In this document: one piece after another, positions 1-9,400 of the stretch | How the letters are laid out: each line of letters begins with the position of its first letter | How positions within the stretch are numbered: the stretch's first letter is position 1 | Source of the DNA: Bacteroidales bacterium UBA5235 | GTDB taxonomy: Bacteria > Bacteroidota > Bacteroidia > Bacteroidales > VadinHA17 | Assembly: GCA_002409145.1 (NCBI GenBank) | Contig: DHUL01000076.1 | Span: 26,579 to 61,001 of the forward strand | DNA length: 34,423 bases | Direction: 5' to 3' | The notes under the pieces: generated by a model | What the model was told of the DNA's origin: nothing | What the model saw: only the letters and a program-made list of their open reading frames with translations | The model's database searches: none | Translations under genes and position numbers: made by a program

Positions 1-24
1 CTTTCAGACTCCAGACTTTCAGAC
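1..24. repeat. 15-bp-period simple repeat inside the metal-binding lipoprotein gene
   Basis: CTTTCAGAC occurs at 1-9 and 16-24, a 15-bp period, and the repeat runs to the window edge. Read in the gene's minus-strand frame it encodes a 5-residue period (S-E-S-L-E). Whether it continues beyond position 1 cannot be seen. Confidence 0.65.
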
Positions 25-374
25 CCTATGACCTTAATATTCCGGGACAGGTCCAGCACCTTCATTCCCGGATTGACCTGCATGAAGCGGTCAATCCATG
101 CATGCTCAAAGCCGAGCTGACCGTTCATAATGAAGGCTTCAGAGCCGGAAAGAGAGCTTATCTGTGCGGGAAGCGGCTCCCAGATATGGTGGTCAGCACC
201 GGGCGGAAGCAAAACATTCACATTAAAATCATCTCCGCCAATCTGCTCTACAAACCATGCAAAGGGAGGTATTGTCACTGTGACCACTCTGCCCTCACCC
301 CCCCGCGTTGAACGGGGCCCGCATGAAGCAGCAGCAAGGGTAATAACCGCCATCCATATTATGAATTTTCTCAT
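1..374 (-). CDS. ZnuA/TroA-type metal ABC transporter substrate-binding lipoprotein (3' part cut by window edge)
   Basis: The start codon is the CAT at 372-374 read on the minus strand; the frame stays open for 124 codons to the window edge, so only the N-terminal part is visible. A short hydrophobic signal ends in AAASC (Cys18), which suggests a lipoprotein. The mature part opens with a substrate-binding strand (VVTVTIPPFAWFVEQIGG) and then PPGADHHIWEP (His62/His63), the position of the first metal-binding His in cluster A-I (ZnuA/TroA/PsaA) proteins; His81 in GFEHAW fits the second. The family delivers Zn or Mn to an ABC importer, normally with the permease and ATPase genes nearby, which here would lie outside the window. 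Zn versus Mn cannot be decided. Residues 118-124 form a repeat-encoded low-complexity stretch where ZnuA proteins carry a variable, often His-rich loop. Confidence 0.8.
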   Translation of the reverse strand, partial: MRKFIIWMAVITLAAASCGPRSTRGGEGRVVTVTIPPFAWFVEQIGGDDFNVNVLLPPGADHHIWEPLPAQISSLSGSEAFIMNGQLGFEHAWIDRFMQVNPGMKVLDLSRNIKVIGSESLESE

Positions 375-478
375 GCAATGCTTTTTATGCCCGCAAAATT
401 AACAATATGGCACCATGGGACAAAACAAAAACAGGGCATAAAAAGACAGAGACAGACGTCATGTCTGCCTCCGCTAAA

Positions 479-513
479 GGTCCGGGTGATTCCCACGGAT
501 TCAAACCCGGACC
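479..513 (-). terminator. Inverted repeat downstream of the coiled-coil protein gene (possible terminator)
   Basis: Perfect 9-bp arms GGTCCGGGT (479-487) and ACCCGGACC (505-513) flank a 17-nt loop. The hairpin lies 35 bp past the stop codon of the 549-1322 gene and before the next minus-strand gene. There is no strong T-run after the stem on the minus strand, so it may be a weak or factor-assisted terminator, or an RNA-stabilising hairpin. Confidence 0.4.
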
Positions 514-548
514 TGTGATCTGAACCAATTAAAGCAGAAAACCAAAAA

Positions 549-1322
549 TCAGTAAGAGTTCAATGATATACGCAGGTTCCCCGTTGCTTCCTTAGATTTT
601 ATCCTGAATATCCACTTGCCGTTCTTCCAGCCGTTTCCCTCCCCGGCCTCAAAATTCTTCCTCCAGTTCAGACTGCCGTTCTCATCAAGAACCACTTCCG
701 AAAGCTGTTTCCCGTCAGGCATTATAATAGTCACTACAATTGATCCCTCAGCGCAATTACCTGAAACCGAAAGATTTACACTGCTTGCATCATCCGCGCT
801 CATAGTCAGCTCATTGGAAAAGGTTGCCTCCATCACCTGGCGAGAATAATTCCATGATGATCCGGGCTTGCTTCCATAGCCATGACCCTTGTAAATGTAG
901 AGATTGTTCCCGACTTCCTCACCTATGTCAATAAGCTCATCCAGGTCAGAAATCTCAGGCATCATTACCAGGGGCAGATCATGGTTGAAGTTTCCTGCAT
1001 GTCTGCTCATGTCAGCATATTCCTGGTAATACAACTCAAGATCCTTGCTCTTTTCTGCACCCTTTGCTTCAATCTCCTTCATCTGTTCCTGGATCTCCTT
1101 CCTCTTAGCCTCGATGTCTGCCTGCTTCTGCTTCAGCTCCTCATTCAGGGCCTGCTGCTTCTGATATTCGGCTTTCTTCTGAAGATCCGCCTGCTTCTGC
1201 AGCTCCTCCTGCTTCTTCTTTTCATCAGCAGATTTGGTTGATGTTTCCTGGCCATATGCGCCCGCTGATGAAAGCATTATTGCCATTACGGCGACGGTGA
1301 TAAAATTTACTGTACTTTTCAT
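549..1322 (-). CDS. Secreted coiled-coil protein of unknown function
   Basis: 257 aa. An N-terminal signal peptide (about residues 1-24, ending GAYGQ) points to the periplasm or beyond. Residues about 30-95 are Lys/Glu/Gln/Ala-rich with long helical runs typical of a coiled coil. Residues about 100-257 switch to a mixed, strand-rich region with Gly/Asn turns (GEGNGWKNGKWIF), likely a small beta-sandwich. I recognise no named family. The gene is divergent from the histidine kinase at 1458, with 135 bp between the starts that contain three 11-bp-phased direct repeats, so it is a good candidate target of the neighbouring two-component system. A minus-strand box TAATTTTA (1350-1357), one base off the Bacteroidetes -7 consensus, sits between the repeats and the start. 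A structural or envelope-stress role is possible but not shown. Confidence 0.8.
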   Translation of the reverse strand: MKSTVNFITVAVMAIMLSSAGAYGQETSTKSADEKKKQEELQKQADLQKKAEYQKQQALNEELKQKQADIEAKRKEIQEQMKEIEAKGAEKSKDLELYYQEYADMSRHAGNFNHDLPLVMMPEISDLDELIDIGEEVGNNLYIYKGHGYGSKPGSSWNYSRQVMEATFSNELTMSADDASSVNLSVSGNCAEGSIVVTIIMPDGKQLSEVVLDENGSLNWRKNFEAGEGNGWKNGKWIFRIKSKEATGNLRISLNSY

Positions 1323-1349
1323 GACTGCCCAATTAAAAGTTTGACAATG

Positions 1350-1357
1350 TAAAATTA
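1350..1357 (-). promoter_or_regulatory. Candidate -7 promoter box for the coiled-coil protein gene
   Basis: Read on the minus strand this is TAATTTTA, one mismatch from the Bacteroidetes -7 consensus TAnnTTTG. It lies 20 bp downstream of the direct-repeat array and about 28 bp before the start codon, the geometry expected of a promoter activated by an upstream-bound OmpR-type regulator. It sits in a small dyad, TGTAA/TTACA (1348-1359). No clear -33 TTTG was found, which also fits activator dependence. Confidence 0.4.
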
Positions 1358-1377
1358 CACCCTCTTTTCGCAGGTAA

Positions 1378-1407
1378 AGGTTAATGGGAGGTTAATGCAA
1401 GGTTAAT
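1378..1407. promoter_or_regulatory. Three 11-bp-phased AGGTTAAT direct repeats, predicted response-regulator operator
   Basis: AGGTTAAT occurs without mismatch at 1378-1385, 1389-1396 and 1400-1407, so each copy starts exactly 11 bp after the last. Tandem half-sites spaced 11 bp are the hallmark of OmpR/PhoB-family binding, one winged-helix monomer per helical turn. The array lies between the divergent starts at 1322 and 1458, and the adjacent response regulator has an OmpR-type DNA-binding domain. I infer that this regulator binds here and controls both the coiled-coil protein gene and its own operon. Confidence 0.7.
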
Positions 1408-1433
1408 CATCTATCTCATCCGGAAGCAATGAT

Positions 1434-1441
1434 TAATTTTG
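1434..1441 (+). promoter_or_regulatory. Candidate -7 promoter box for the kinase/regulator operon
   Basis: TAATTTTG matches the Bacteroidetes -7 consensus TAnnTTTG exactly and lies 17 bp before the kinase start codon and 26 bp downstream of the last AGGTTAAT repeat. No good -33 TTTG is seen at the usual distance, so activation by the regulator bound to the repeats is plausible. The resulting leader would be very short. Confidence 0.45.
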
Positions 1442-1457
1442 AACAAAAGTCGGTGAA

Positions 1458-2819
1458 ATGAAGCGTCATCTCCTGTTTGCTGTTTCGCTTGCAGCCCTGC
1501 TTCTCTTCGTTGCGGTTCAGCTCTATATGATCCGTAATACGTGGAAACAGAAAGAGGAGATCATCATGATGAGATACAAGAGCCTCTCACGCGAAGGACT
1601 TTCCCTTCTGCTGGCAAAAAAGAAAAGTAACGGCTTCGAGAAGGCCATGGATATATCGGATAAGTTCGCCGATTACCTCATATCAGAAGAGCTCTGTAAG
1701 CTGTACACGTCCTATGACAGTGTCTCCCTGAGCAGACTTGCCCTCAAGGAGACCTATAAGATAATGGAGGAAAACGAGCAACTGACCTCATTCTTCAAAT
1801 CTTATTTCGGCAATGCCGGGCATGACAACGACTTCAATTCGATAATTGCCATTTCGAAGCTGGTGCTTCTGCCACCCTCAGGTAAAATGGTGCTGACCGA
1901 TACTCTCTATTCGAAACCCGGAAAGAAAATGGTCGTGGTAAACACCTTCCGGGAGGAACACAATAACTTCATCATCGAGTTTCATTACCTGCTTGACCTG
2001 ACACACAAGAACGAAATGGTCTTCAGGGAAGCTCTCCTCTCATTCATTCTCATAATAGGCAGCATCCTGATGGTGTTCATGGTATTTGGTATAACATGGA
2101 GGAACCTGTTGGAGGAGCGAAGGCTTTCAGAACTGAAGAGCGACTTCATCAACAACATGACCCACGAGCTCAAGACCCCTCTTTCCACCATCACCGTGGC
2201 CGGAAGAACCCTTGAGAAGGAGCAGATCATATCAGACAGGGAAAAAGTGCTTGAAACAGCGAAGCTGATAGGCAAACAGAGTGTGCATCTCAACCAGCTG
2301 ATAAACACTATTCTAGAGGTGAGTTTCCTTGAGAGGCAGGAGTTTGAACTTGACAGGCACAGGGTGACCATTGATGAACTGCTGCACCAGGTGGTTTCAT
2401 CATTTCTCACATCATGTGACGGTTGTGCAGTTATTGAGGAGGATTACACTACGAACGGTCTGGAGGCCTCTGTAGACATCGTCTATTTCACAACCATGAT
2501 CAGCAACCTGCTCACCAACGCTGTCAAATACTGTGACAGGGAGCCTATCATAAAATTATCCGCAGCCGTCTCCGGGAGTGATGTGGAAATCACGATAGCC
2601 GACAACGGGGTAGGGATCCCTCAGGAACATCTCGGCCACGTATTCGAAAAGTTCTACAGGGTGCCCCAGGGCAATATTCACAAGACAAAGGGGCTCGGGC
2701 TGGGCCTGTATTATGTGAGACGCATAGCCACAGCACACGGGGGAGATGTATCAGCCACCAGCAAACCGGGCCGCGGCACAACCTTCAAAATCAGAATACC
2801 AATCCAGAACACGATATGA
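1458..2819 (+). CDS. Membrane sensor histidine kinase
   Basis: 453 aa. TM1 is at about residues 5-25 and TM2 at about 193-214; between them lies a roughly 165-residue extracytoplasmic sensor region with no recognised fold. The HisKA phospho-acceptor is His236 in NMTHELKTPL. The HATPase_c domain has an N-box (NLLTNAVKY, Asn354), a G1 box (DNGVGIP, 382-388), an F-box (FEKFYRV) and a G2 box (GLGLGL, 412-417), so all catalytic elements are intact. Its last four bases ATGA overlap the response regulator start, so the two are translationally coupled and almost certainly partners. The kinase autophosphorylates on His and passes phosphate to the regulator's Asp. The stimulus is unknown; the divergent secreted coiled-coil protein suggests an envelope-related signal, which is inference only. 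Confidence 0.92.
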   Translation: MKRHLLFAVSLAALLLFVAVQLYMIRNTWKQKEEIIMMRYKSLSREGLSLLLAKKKSNGFEKAMDISDKFADYLISEELCKLYTSYDSVSLSRLALKETYKIMEENEQLTSFFKSYFGNAGHDNDFNSIIAISKLVLLPPSGKMVLTDTLYSKPGKKMVVVNTFREEHNNFIIEFHYLLDLTHKNEMVFREALLSFILIIGSILMVFMVFGITWRNLLEERRLSELKSDFINNMTHELKTPLSTITVAGRTLEKEQIISDREKVLETAKLIGKQSVHLNQLINTILEVSFLERQEFELDRHRVTIDELLHQVVSSFLTSCDGCAVIEEDYTTNGLEASVDIVYFTTMISNLLTNAVKYCDREPIIKLSAAVSGSDVEITIADNGVGIPQEHLGHVFEKFYRVPQGNIHKTKGLGLGLYYVRRIATAHGGDVSATSKPGRGTTFKIRIPIQNTI

Positions 2820-3490
2820 AACTCCTGCTTGCCGAAGACGATATCGATTTCGGGAACATACTGTCACAGTACCTCTCCATGAGCGGTTTCGAGGTTACCC
2901 TGGCGCGAAACGGCCGTGAAGCCTGGGACAGGTTTCACGATTCAAAGCCGGATATATGCGTGCTAGATATCATGATGCCCGAGATGGACGGCTTTACCCT
3001 TGCAGAAAAGCTGAGGGCAAAGGACCCCGGAATCCCGTTCATCTTCCTGACGGCCAAGAGCCTGAGGGAGGATATGATCAGGGGATTGAAGCTCGGGGCA
3101 GATGACTATATAACCAAACCATTTGACCCGGAGATGCTGCTGCTCCGCATAAACAACATCCTGCGGAGAATTTACACCGTGGCTGAAGATGAATACCGGA
3201 TCTCGGACACCACCCTCAGGTACAATGCCCTTGAGCTCATCACCCCTGCGGGGAAGGAGAAGCTTACCCTCCGTGAAGCCCAACTGATGAGGCACCTCAT
3301 GATGAACAGGAATAAGGCGTTGACCCGTGAACAGATACTTACGGAAATCTGGGGTGAGGACGACTATTTCCTGGGCCGGAGCATGGATGTGTTCATCAGC
3401 CGTCTGCGCAAATACATTGCACCTGACCATGGCATATGCCTTCGCACCCTGCGGGGGATGGGATTTATCCTGGAAGAACTGCGGCAATAA
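2816..3490 (+). CDS. OmpR-family response regulator
   Basis: 224 aa. The N-terminal receiver domain (1-118) has acidic pocket residues Asp8/Asp9, the phospho-acceptor Asp51 in VLDIMMPEMDG, the switch Thr79 and the conserved Lys101 (ITKPFD). Residues about 128-222 form an OmpR/PhoB winged-helix domain (ALTREQILTEIWG, then FISRLRKYI and LRGMGFIL). It starts on the ATGA shared with the kinase stop. It probably binds the 11-bp-phased AGGTTAAT repeats at 1378-1407. The gene meets the PUL regulator gene tail to tail with 62 bp between them. Confidence 0.93.
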   Translation: MKLLLAEDDIDFGNILSQYLSMSGFEVTLARNGREAWDRFHDSKPDICVLDIMMPEMDGFTLAEKLRAKDPGIPFIFLTAKSLREDMIRGLKLGADDYITKPFDPEMLLLRINNILRRIYTVAEDEYRISDTTLRYNALELITPAGKEKLTLREAQLMRHLMMNRNKALTREQILTEIWGEDDYFLGRSMDVFISRLRKYIAPDHGICLRTLRGMGFILEELRQ

Positions 3491-3552
3491 GCCCGGCGGC
3501 TCAGGACAGGCGGAAGGCAGTTCACCCGCCGATGGAAAGCAGACCCGGAATC

Positions 3553-6369
3553 CTAATCTTCGTCTTTCTCTGCCTCGTGAATGAGGAATTCTGTCAGGTT
3601 GACATCATGACTGAGATTCAGTTTTGATCTCAGCCTGTACCTTGCTATCTCCACCGCCCGTGTCGATATATTTGAAAGATTGGCAATCTCCTTCGTGGTG
3701 AAGTTCATCCTCAGGTAGGAACAAAGCCTCAGATCATTGGGAGTCAGGGCCGGGAACTTCGTCTTAAGCTTTCTGAAGAACCCTTCCTGAGACATCTTGA
3801 GATTCTTCATCACATTCTGCCACTCCTCAGTCTGGGTATCAAGTCCGTGGTCAATTATCTGTTCCATCTCCCGGATGAAACGTGAAGGCATCTTTACGGA
3901 GCTCTCCTTTGCTGTCTCCAGCTTGTCACGCAGTTCCCTCAGGGTGTCTGTCTTTCTTATGAGGTAACGCATGGTCAGCATCAGCTCATAACTCTTGTAG
4001 TCGAGTTCACTTTCCAGCCTGTTTTTGCCAACCTCGTATTCAATCATCCGGCGGTGGCTTTCAAGTTTGGAACGGAAAAACATTATCCCCGCTGCGGCAA
4101 TTGCAGCAGCAGCCAGCAGGTAAAGCGCCAGGGCCCATCCAGTCAGTGCAAATGGCCTCCTGATGGTGAAACGGGCTTCTGCCATGCCGTTACCTGCAGC
4201 CTCCCTGACCTGGAGATGGTATTCCCCGTACTTCAGGTTTAAAAGTGAAAAGTTGTCTGTCGCTGTACGGTACCACTCCTCTCCCAGCTCGGTGATCCTG
4301 TAAAGATACTCGCGTACTTCGCGGTCGAAGCCGGAAGGATTTGCGATATAAACGGTCAGGTTGTTCGCCCTGCTGGGCACCTGTTTTTCTTCACCTGACT
4401 GCGGCAGGAGAGTTGTGCTCCTGTTACCACCGCTGAAAACCAGGCGGCTGACGGCCAGACCGGAAGTCCCGGGAGTGCTGGCAAGCCTGTCAACGTTATA
4501 AATGCTGAAAGCCTGTCTTGTGGGTATGAGAAGGATGCCGGAATCAAGAGACATCACCTGCTGTTCACGCCAGGGCAGGTCAGCATACTCATGCACAAAT
4601 TCCATGACCTTCTCAGCCTGCATGTCACGTGTAATGGTGAACAGGGCGATCCTGTTGTCAAGCACAAACCAGTAATTGTTCTTCTGAAACGGGATTATCT
4701 GTGTTGCCCCTACAAACTCCCCAAGACCCGGTTCAAGCGATGTCAACGGGAAAAAGTCCTTCCTCTCATAGTCAAACCCATATATATGGTCCGGGGCGAT
4801 GAACACCACCTGTTTGTTCATCACTGCCATAGATAGAATTCTTGCGTTGTCACCCGCCTGGCTGAAATAGAGTGAACCGGTGACTGAATCAGCCCTCTCG
4901 TTCAGCTCAAGCCGGTATACCCCCTTCTGGGGATGCAATGCCCAGACATAGCCGAGGTAATCTACCTCAACAAACCTTGTAGGTTCAGCGTACCCTTCAA
5001 TCCTGGAGCTGAACTCCCATCTGCCCCTGTCACCCTTCCTGAATGAGACGATTCCGGTGTAAGTACCCTGCACCAGGTACTCACCGAACGGTCTGACTGA
5101 CCAGCCCCCGGTGACATCCGAAATTCTGACGGCGTCCTGTCCGTCAATAAGGAAGGTGCCGTCATTATGGCCACACAGTATCTGCCCGTCATACTGGGAC
5201 AGCTTCCATACCTGTCCCTGGGTCCCGGGGATGAGACGCAGGTTGGAGAAGCGGTATGAACCATCCGTGTTTTCTATATCCGTTGCAAAGAGCCCATGGT
5301 TTGTCCCAAGGAAGAGATTATTACGGTCCCGGATAACAGTATAGATTGTTCCCAGCTCACCGTTTGAATTTTCGAAAAACGCCACAGGCGAATATGCCTC
5401 CAGAAAATTTGCACCATCATCAAGCCCGGCCCAGAGGCCCTTTTCATAATCCAGGTACAGAGATAATACGGTACTGTTGCTCAGCCCGTTGGAGTAATCC
5501 AAGGTCTCTAGTATCCTTCCGTTCCGGTCACAGAGCACCAGCCCCTTGAGAATAGTTCCAAAGACAATGAGAGAATCGTCGACCGCCAGCCCGGCATTAC
5601 ACGTTGCCTCCTTCAGGTACCCTGAGATCTCATTTGCAACAGGCGTGAACTTCGTCCCGTCGAACAGAAATATCCCGTCGTTGGCAGTGCATATCCACCT
5701 CTCAACCCGACCAAAATCGATCAGAGCATGAATCTTGTGTGTGGCAAAGATTTCGCTTCCGGGAATAAAGCTGAAGCCGGCACCATCAAACCAGTAAAGA
5801 CCCTCATCTATCGCCTGGGCAATGAAACGGTCCCCTACCCTGAAAATGAAAAGCATCGAGGAGGGAGCCCCAATCCTCTTCACTCCGTTGTAGTCATATA
5901 CATAGACAGAGGTAAACGACTGAAAATAGAGGGTACGGTTTATCTCAAAGATGTTCCATATCTCGTCATTCCGGACAATATCAGCCGAGGCTGCAAGTGA
6001 GGTGTATGACAGTACTCCGGACTGATTCTTCATCCAGAAACCGAAATCCTCAAAGGAACCGGTGAAAATAACCCCGTCACTGTTCACGTAAACTGACCTG
6101 GCTACCTGTCGGTTGGGCACAGGAAAACTTCTAGCCGTAATACCGTTGTATTCAATCAGACCTGCAGAATTGGCAAAATAGACGTAACCGGTGACCGGGT
6201 CTCTGCTTATCTCCCAGTTCTGACTCTTTACCGGTATTGTGCCGGGGATAAACCGGTTAATGTCATTCCCGCCTCCTCCCGCCTGCGCCCGGGCCGGCAG
6301 TGAAAGCGAAATAATGCAAATGACCTGGATCAGAAGCCTGAGGGTTTTTCCAACTGGTATCTCTGACAT
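3553..6369 (-). CDS. Transmembrane propeller/Y_Y_Y sensor with cytoplasmic LuxR-type DNA-binding domain
   Basis: 938 aa. A signal peptide or N-terminal anchor (1-30) is followed by a large periplasmic region with many short propeller-like repeats (for example NDGIFLFDGTKFTPV, GTNHGLFATDI), as in two-component-regulator propeller sensors. A Y_Y_Y domain follows (about 670-738; YLYRITELGEEWY, YGEYHLQVRE). A transmembrane helix is at about 742-765, then a cytoplasmic coiled coil of roughly 100 residues. The C-terminal LuxR/GerE helix-turn-helix (about 869-930) contains LTPNDLRLCSYLRMN, TTKEIANLSNIS and AVEIARYRLRSKL. There is no kinase, receiver or AraC domain, so this is a one-component membrane regulator rather than a hybrid two-component system. 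As the last gene of the locus it probably senses imported glucan fragments and controls the locus. A private promoter in the 61-bp gap is possible but not clear. Confidence 0.88.
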   Translation of the reverse strand: MSEIPVGKTLRLLIQVICIISLSLPARAQAGGGGNDINRFIPGTIPVKSQNWEISRDPVTGYVYFANSAGLIEYNGITARSFPVPNRQVARSVYVNSDGVIFTGSFEDFGFWMKNQSGVLSYTSLAASADIVRNDEIWNIFEINRTLYFQSFTSVYVYDYNGVKRIGAPSSMLFIFRVGDRFIAQAIDEGLYWFDGAGFSFIPGSEIFATHKIHALIDFGRVERWICTANDGIFLFDGTKFTPVANEISGYLKEATCNAGLAVDDSLIVFGTILKGLVLCDRNGRILETLDYSNGLSNSTVLSLYLDYEKGLWAGLDDGANFLEAYSPVAFFENSNGELGTIYTVIRDRNNLFLGTNHGLFATDIENTDGSYRFSNLRLIPGTQGQVWKLSQYDGQILCGHNDGTFLIDGQDAVRISDVTGGWSVRPFGEYLVQGTYTGIVSFRKGDRGRWEFSSRIEGYAEPTRFVEVDYLGYVWALHPQKGVYRLELNERADSVTGSLYFSQAGDNARILSMAVMNKQVVFIAPDHIYGFDYERKDFFPLTSLEPGLGEFVGATQIIPFQKNNYWFVLDNRIALFTITRDMQAEKVMEFVHEYADLPWREQQVMSLDSGILLIPTRQAFSIYNVDRLASTPGTSGLAVSRLVFSGGNRSTTLLPQSGEEKQVPSRANNLTVYIANPSGFDREVREYLYRITELGEEWYRTATDNFSLLNLKYGEYHLQVREAAGNGMAEARFTIRRPFALTGWALALYLLAAAAIAAAGIMFFRSKLESHRRMIEYEVGKNRLESELDYKSYELMLTMRYLIRKTDTLRELRDKLETAKESSVKMPSRFIREMEQIIDHGLDTQTEEWQNVMKNLKMSQEGFFRKLKTKFPALTPNDLRLCSYLRMNFTTKEIANLSNISTRAVEIARYRLRSKLNLSHDVNLTEFLIHEAEKDED

Positions 6370-6430
6370 AAGCCCCGGTTGTTACGCAACTTCCTGTTAC
6401 CAGTTGTAAATATAGAAAAAAACCGTGATC

Positions 6431-9400
6431 TCAGAGGTATATCCCTACCCTGTTTTCGTTTTCTGCCGGCATGCCGGCAAAGACAGACTCATCCAGCGCT
6501 GCACCACCGTGACGGTACTGGTTCTCAACGGGAGTAAATGCCACATCCCTTTCGTTTGCGGTTATCCGTTTAGGACCGCAGCAACCTTCCCTGATATGAT
6601 AAACAAAGGTGATGGTCCTGGACATAATTGTCATTGAAGCTTCCAGGCCGTCAAGAGAGGCTGGCATAACCGGATCAATAATGATTCTGCCCCATTCCCT
6701 CCTGATGCCAAGGAGATGTGTCATTATGATCCCGGCAAATATTCCCGGGCCACTTGAGTAAACACGCCAGCCGCCTCTCAATGTGATTTTGCCCTCAATT
6801 ATCTCATGATACTTTTCGTCAGCCTGGTAGCGGGTTTCAAAGATGGCGTCGGAGCTGCTGTAATAACAGTTTGACTGCCTGATATCAGCACAGTGAACCG
6901 TGTCTGCATACCCTACAGGGGTCGCCTGCCTTAATGCCCTCAGGAACTCACCGGCCTGGCCGGTGCGTGCAAGAGACTCAGCAAACCGTATGTGTTCATG
7001 TATATACATCAGGCCTATCTCCCTGCCGAAGAAGGTGCTGCTCTCTGCCCTCCTGAAGAGCTTCTCTGTTCCACCGCTGTACCTCAGTGGCCGGTCCATG
7101 AGCCGTGCACCGTCAGGACCGGTAAGGTGCCTGTTGATCAGCTCCAGGTGGCCTGCTGCCTGTTCCGGCGTGAAGATTCCGCTGACAATCCCCCGTTCCA
7201 TCGGCAGCAAACTGTACCTGATGCCGGTCATGGTGTCCGATGGATGAAGAAGCAGGATTATACGTCCGTCATCACCGGTAAGACCATAACCCGCTACGAC
7301 ACCGTCACTTACAAGATACCTGTTAAAATCAGTCCTGATCATCTCTGAGTAACGGCTCATCTCATCAGCGCTGCCTCTGTCGCCGGCCATGAAGCAAACC
7401 TCAGCATACTGCCTGAATGCCTGGTAGTTCATCTCAACCATCCATGATGAGATCAACCTGTCAGCCAGTTCCCTGTTAACAGGTTGCAGAGAATCATTCC
7501 AGTCGCCTCCCCCGTAACGTACAAGCGACTTGCCCGGGACAAACGACCCGGTTACTTTTTTAACCAGACGGTCAATGTGTTCTCTAAGTGGATTTATAAT
7601 CTTTTGCGCTTTTATATCTTTCCGGAAATAGGGCAACTTTTCATCAAGGAATCCGATATCTCCTGTTGCCCTGATATAACTGCTGAGGGCAATCAGGCAC
7701 CAGTAGACAAGATCTCCGTGTGCGCTGTCAGCCCGTATGTCATTGTAGCTGTCAAACATCCACCATTGCGGCCATCCGCCGTCAGGCTCCTGGTTGGAAA
7801 AGATAATTTTCAGTACCTCCTTCGCTTCAGCATATCTGCCCATTGCAAGCAGCAGTTCGACAGGTCCCTGTGATACATCCCGCGTTCCCCAGGCGGCACC
7901 GCTGAACTGCTCAAGACCATAGGGAGTCAGGTAATGTGTTGCGGCATTCATCCCGAACCACGGGAGTATCTCTGAAATGGCCTTTATGTCATCATCGTTA
8001 CTCCTGATTGAGAGTGAGCGACTCATCTCCTTCCACCCCTCAAGGGCATCAATGATGTCTGATGCCAACTGCTTTCCGCCATCGTCAAACAGAACGGACT
8101 CAAATCCGGCCGGGACACAACCTGTGATGCTCAGACAGAAGCGCGAAAGCGGTTCTGTCTCAACCGTAAAGAGACGACCACTGTTCAGGTTATGATCACT
8201 CCCCGGAAGCCTTTTCTCTCCGGCATGGTACATGTTGCCTGAATACTGTACGGTGAGTCTGAAACTGGCATCAGGGAACTTCCGGCTGATCATGCTTCCG
8301 GCGGCAGGCAGTGCAATATACTCTCCGGCAATAACATCAGACCTTATACTCCAGCCATTCATCTCATCAAAATCATGAGTAACCACCAGGGCTACAGGCT
8401 CACCATCAAGGACCTGGAAATCCATATTGACCTGTGGCACACTGCCTGTGGCCCAGGTTCGCACCTGGTAAAGGCTGCTACCATACCGGTACAGCCACCT
8501 GCAGTGATTCAGCCCCATCTCAAATGCGGAAGGCACACCGAGGAGCATCCGCTTCCCGCCTGCGACTACGAAGATCCTTTGCCCGGAGACAGGATTGATA
8601 TTGAACTGGCTGTTGCATACTGACAGAAGAACGTTGAAGTTGGTATTGCCCTGGGTGATGTGGGAGTTGAAAACACCGAAGGCAAAAGCCGTGGTTGACA
8701 TGATGGCCTCATCCGGCACCAGGCGGGACCTGGTATGGATGATATGTCCGTGAGGCCGGTCAGCCATCAACTCCTTCTCCCTGAGCATCACATGCCGGTT
8801 CTCATTATAAAAGAATGACAGCAAACGGTCTCCGGAAAATTCGGCAAACCTGCGGGGTCCCGGAAAATATGAATCAATCTCCTTCTGTGAGAGTTCCTCC
8901 GCCTGCAGCATGACCGGATTACTGAGCAGGTCAGATTCCGGTTTTCTGAATCCTTTCAGCCCGGATAGAGCTGCAGGCCCCCTAAGCAGTTTATGGAGCT
9001 CCTCATTCATCTGTTGCACTTCTGCCCCGGCGTGGTAATCGCTGAACTCCGTGGCCAGGCCCTTCAGCCTGTCGAGGTCTGTTTCCGATGTAGCCGGTTG
9101 ATGGTTACCTATGAATGTCAATACAAACCTGACGGTCCGGGTTCCTCCGGCCGGAAGAACAAATGGCTCCTCCTGAATTGCAATTACTGAGGACTCGCCG
9201 GCATACCCGCCACCCAGAGTCTCTGCCAGTAATGCTTCCGGGATGCCTGTGGCCCGGTAACTTTTACCGTAGAACTGCATTCCGTCAGTACAGGCTGTGG
9301 CAGCCCGGCCACGTGAAGCCATCATCAGCCACGGGTAACCACCTGATTCCTTCATGTTCTGACGGCAGCATACCACCTTGCCGCGGAAAGGGTCTTCAAG

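Noticed and set aside
1458..3490. Two-component pair as regulator of the glucan locus
   Set aside because: It is convergent with the locus, has its own likely operator in front of its own divergent partner, and the locus carries its own dedicated regulator.
3509..3530. GGCGG/CCGCC hairpin between the convergent response regulator and PUL regulator
   Set aside because: Only a 5-bp stem with a 12-nt loop and no T-run; too weak to call a terminator.
6464..6479. 16-bp perfect palindrome TGCCGGCATGCCGGCA
   Set aside because: It lies within the GH94 coding sequence near its 3' end, and codon use explains it as well as any function; no T tract follows.
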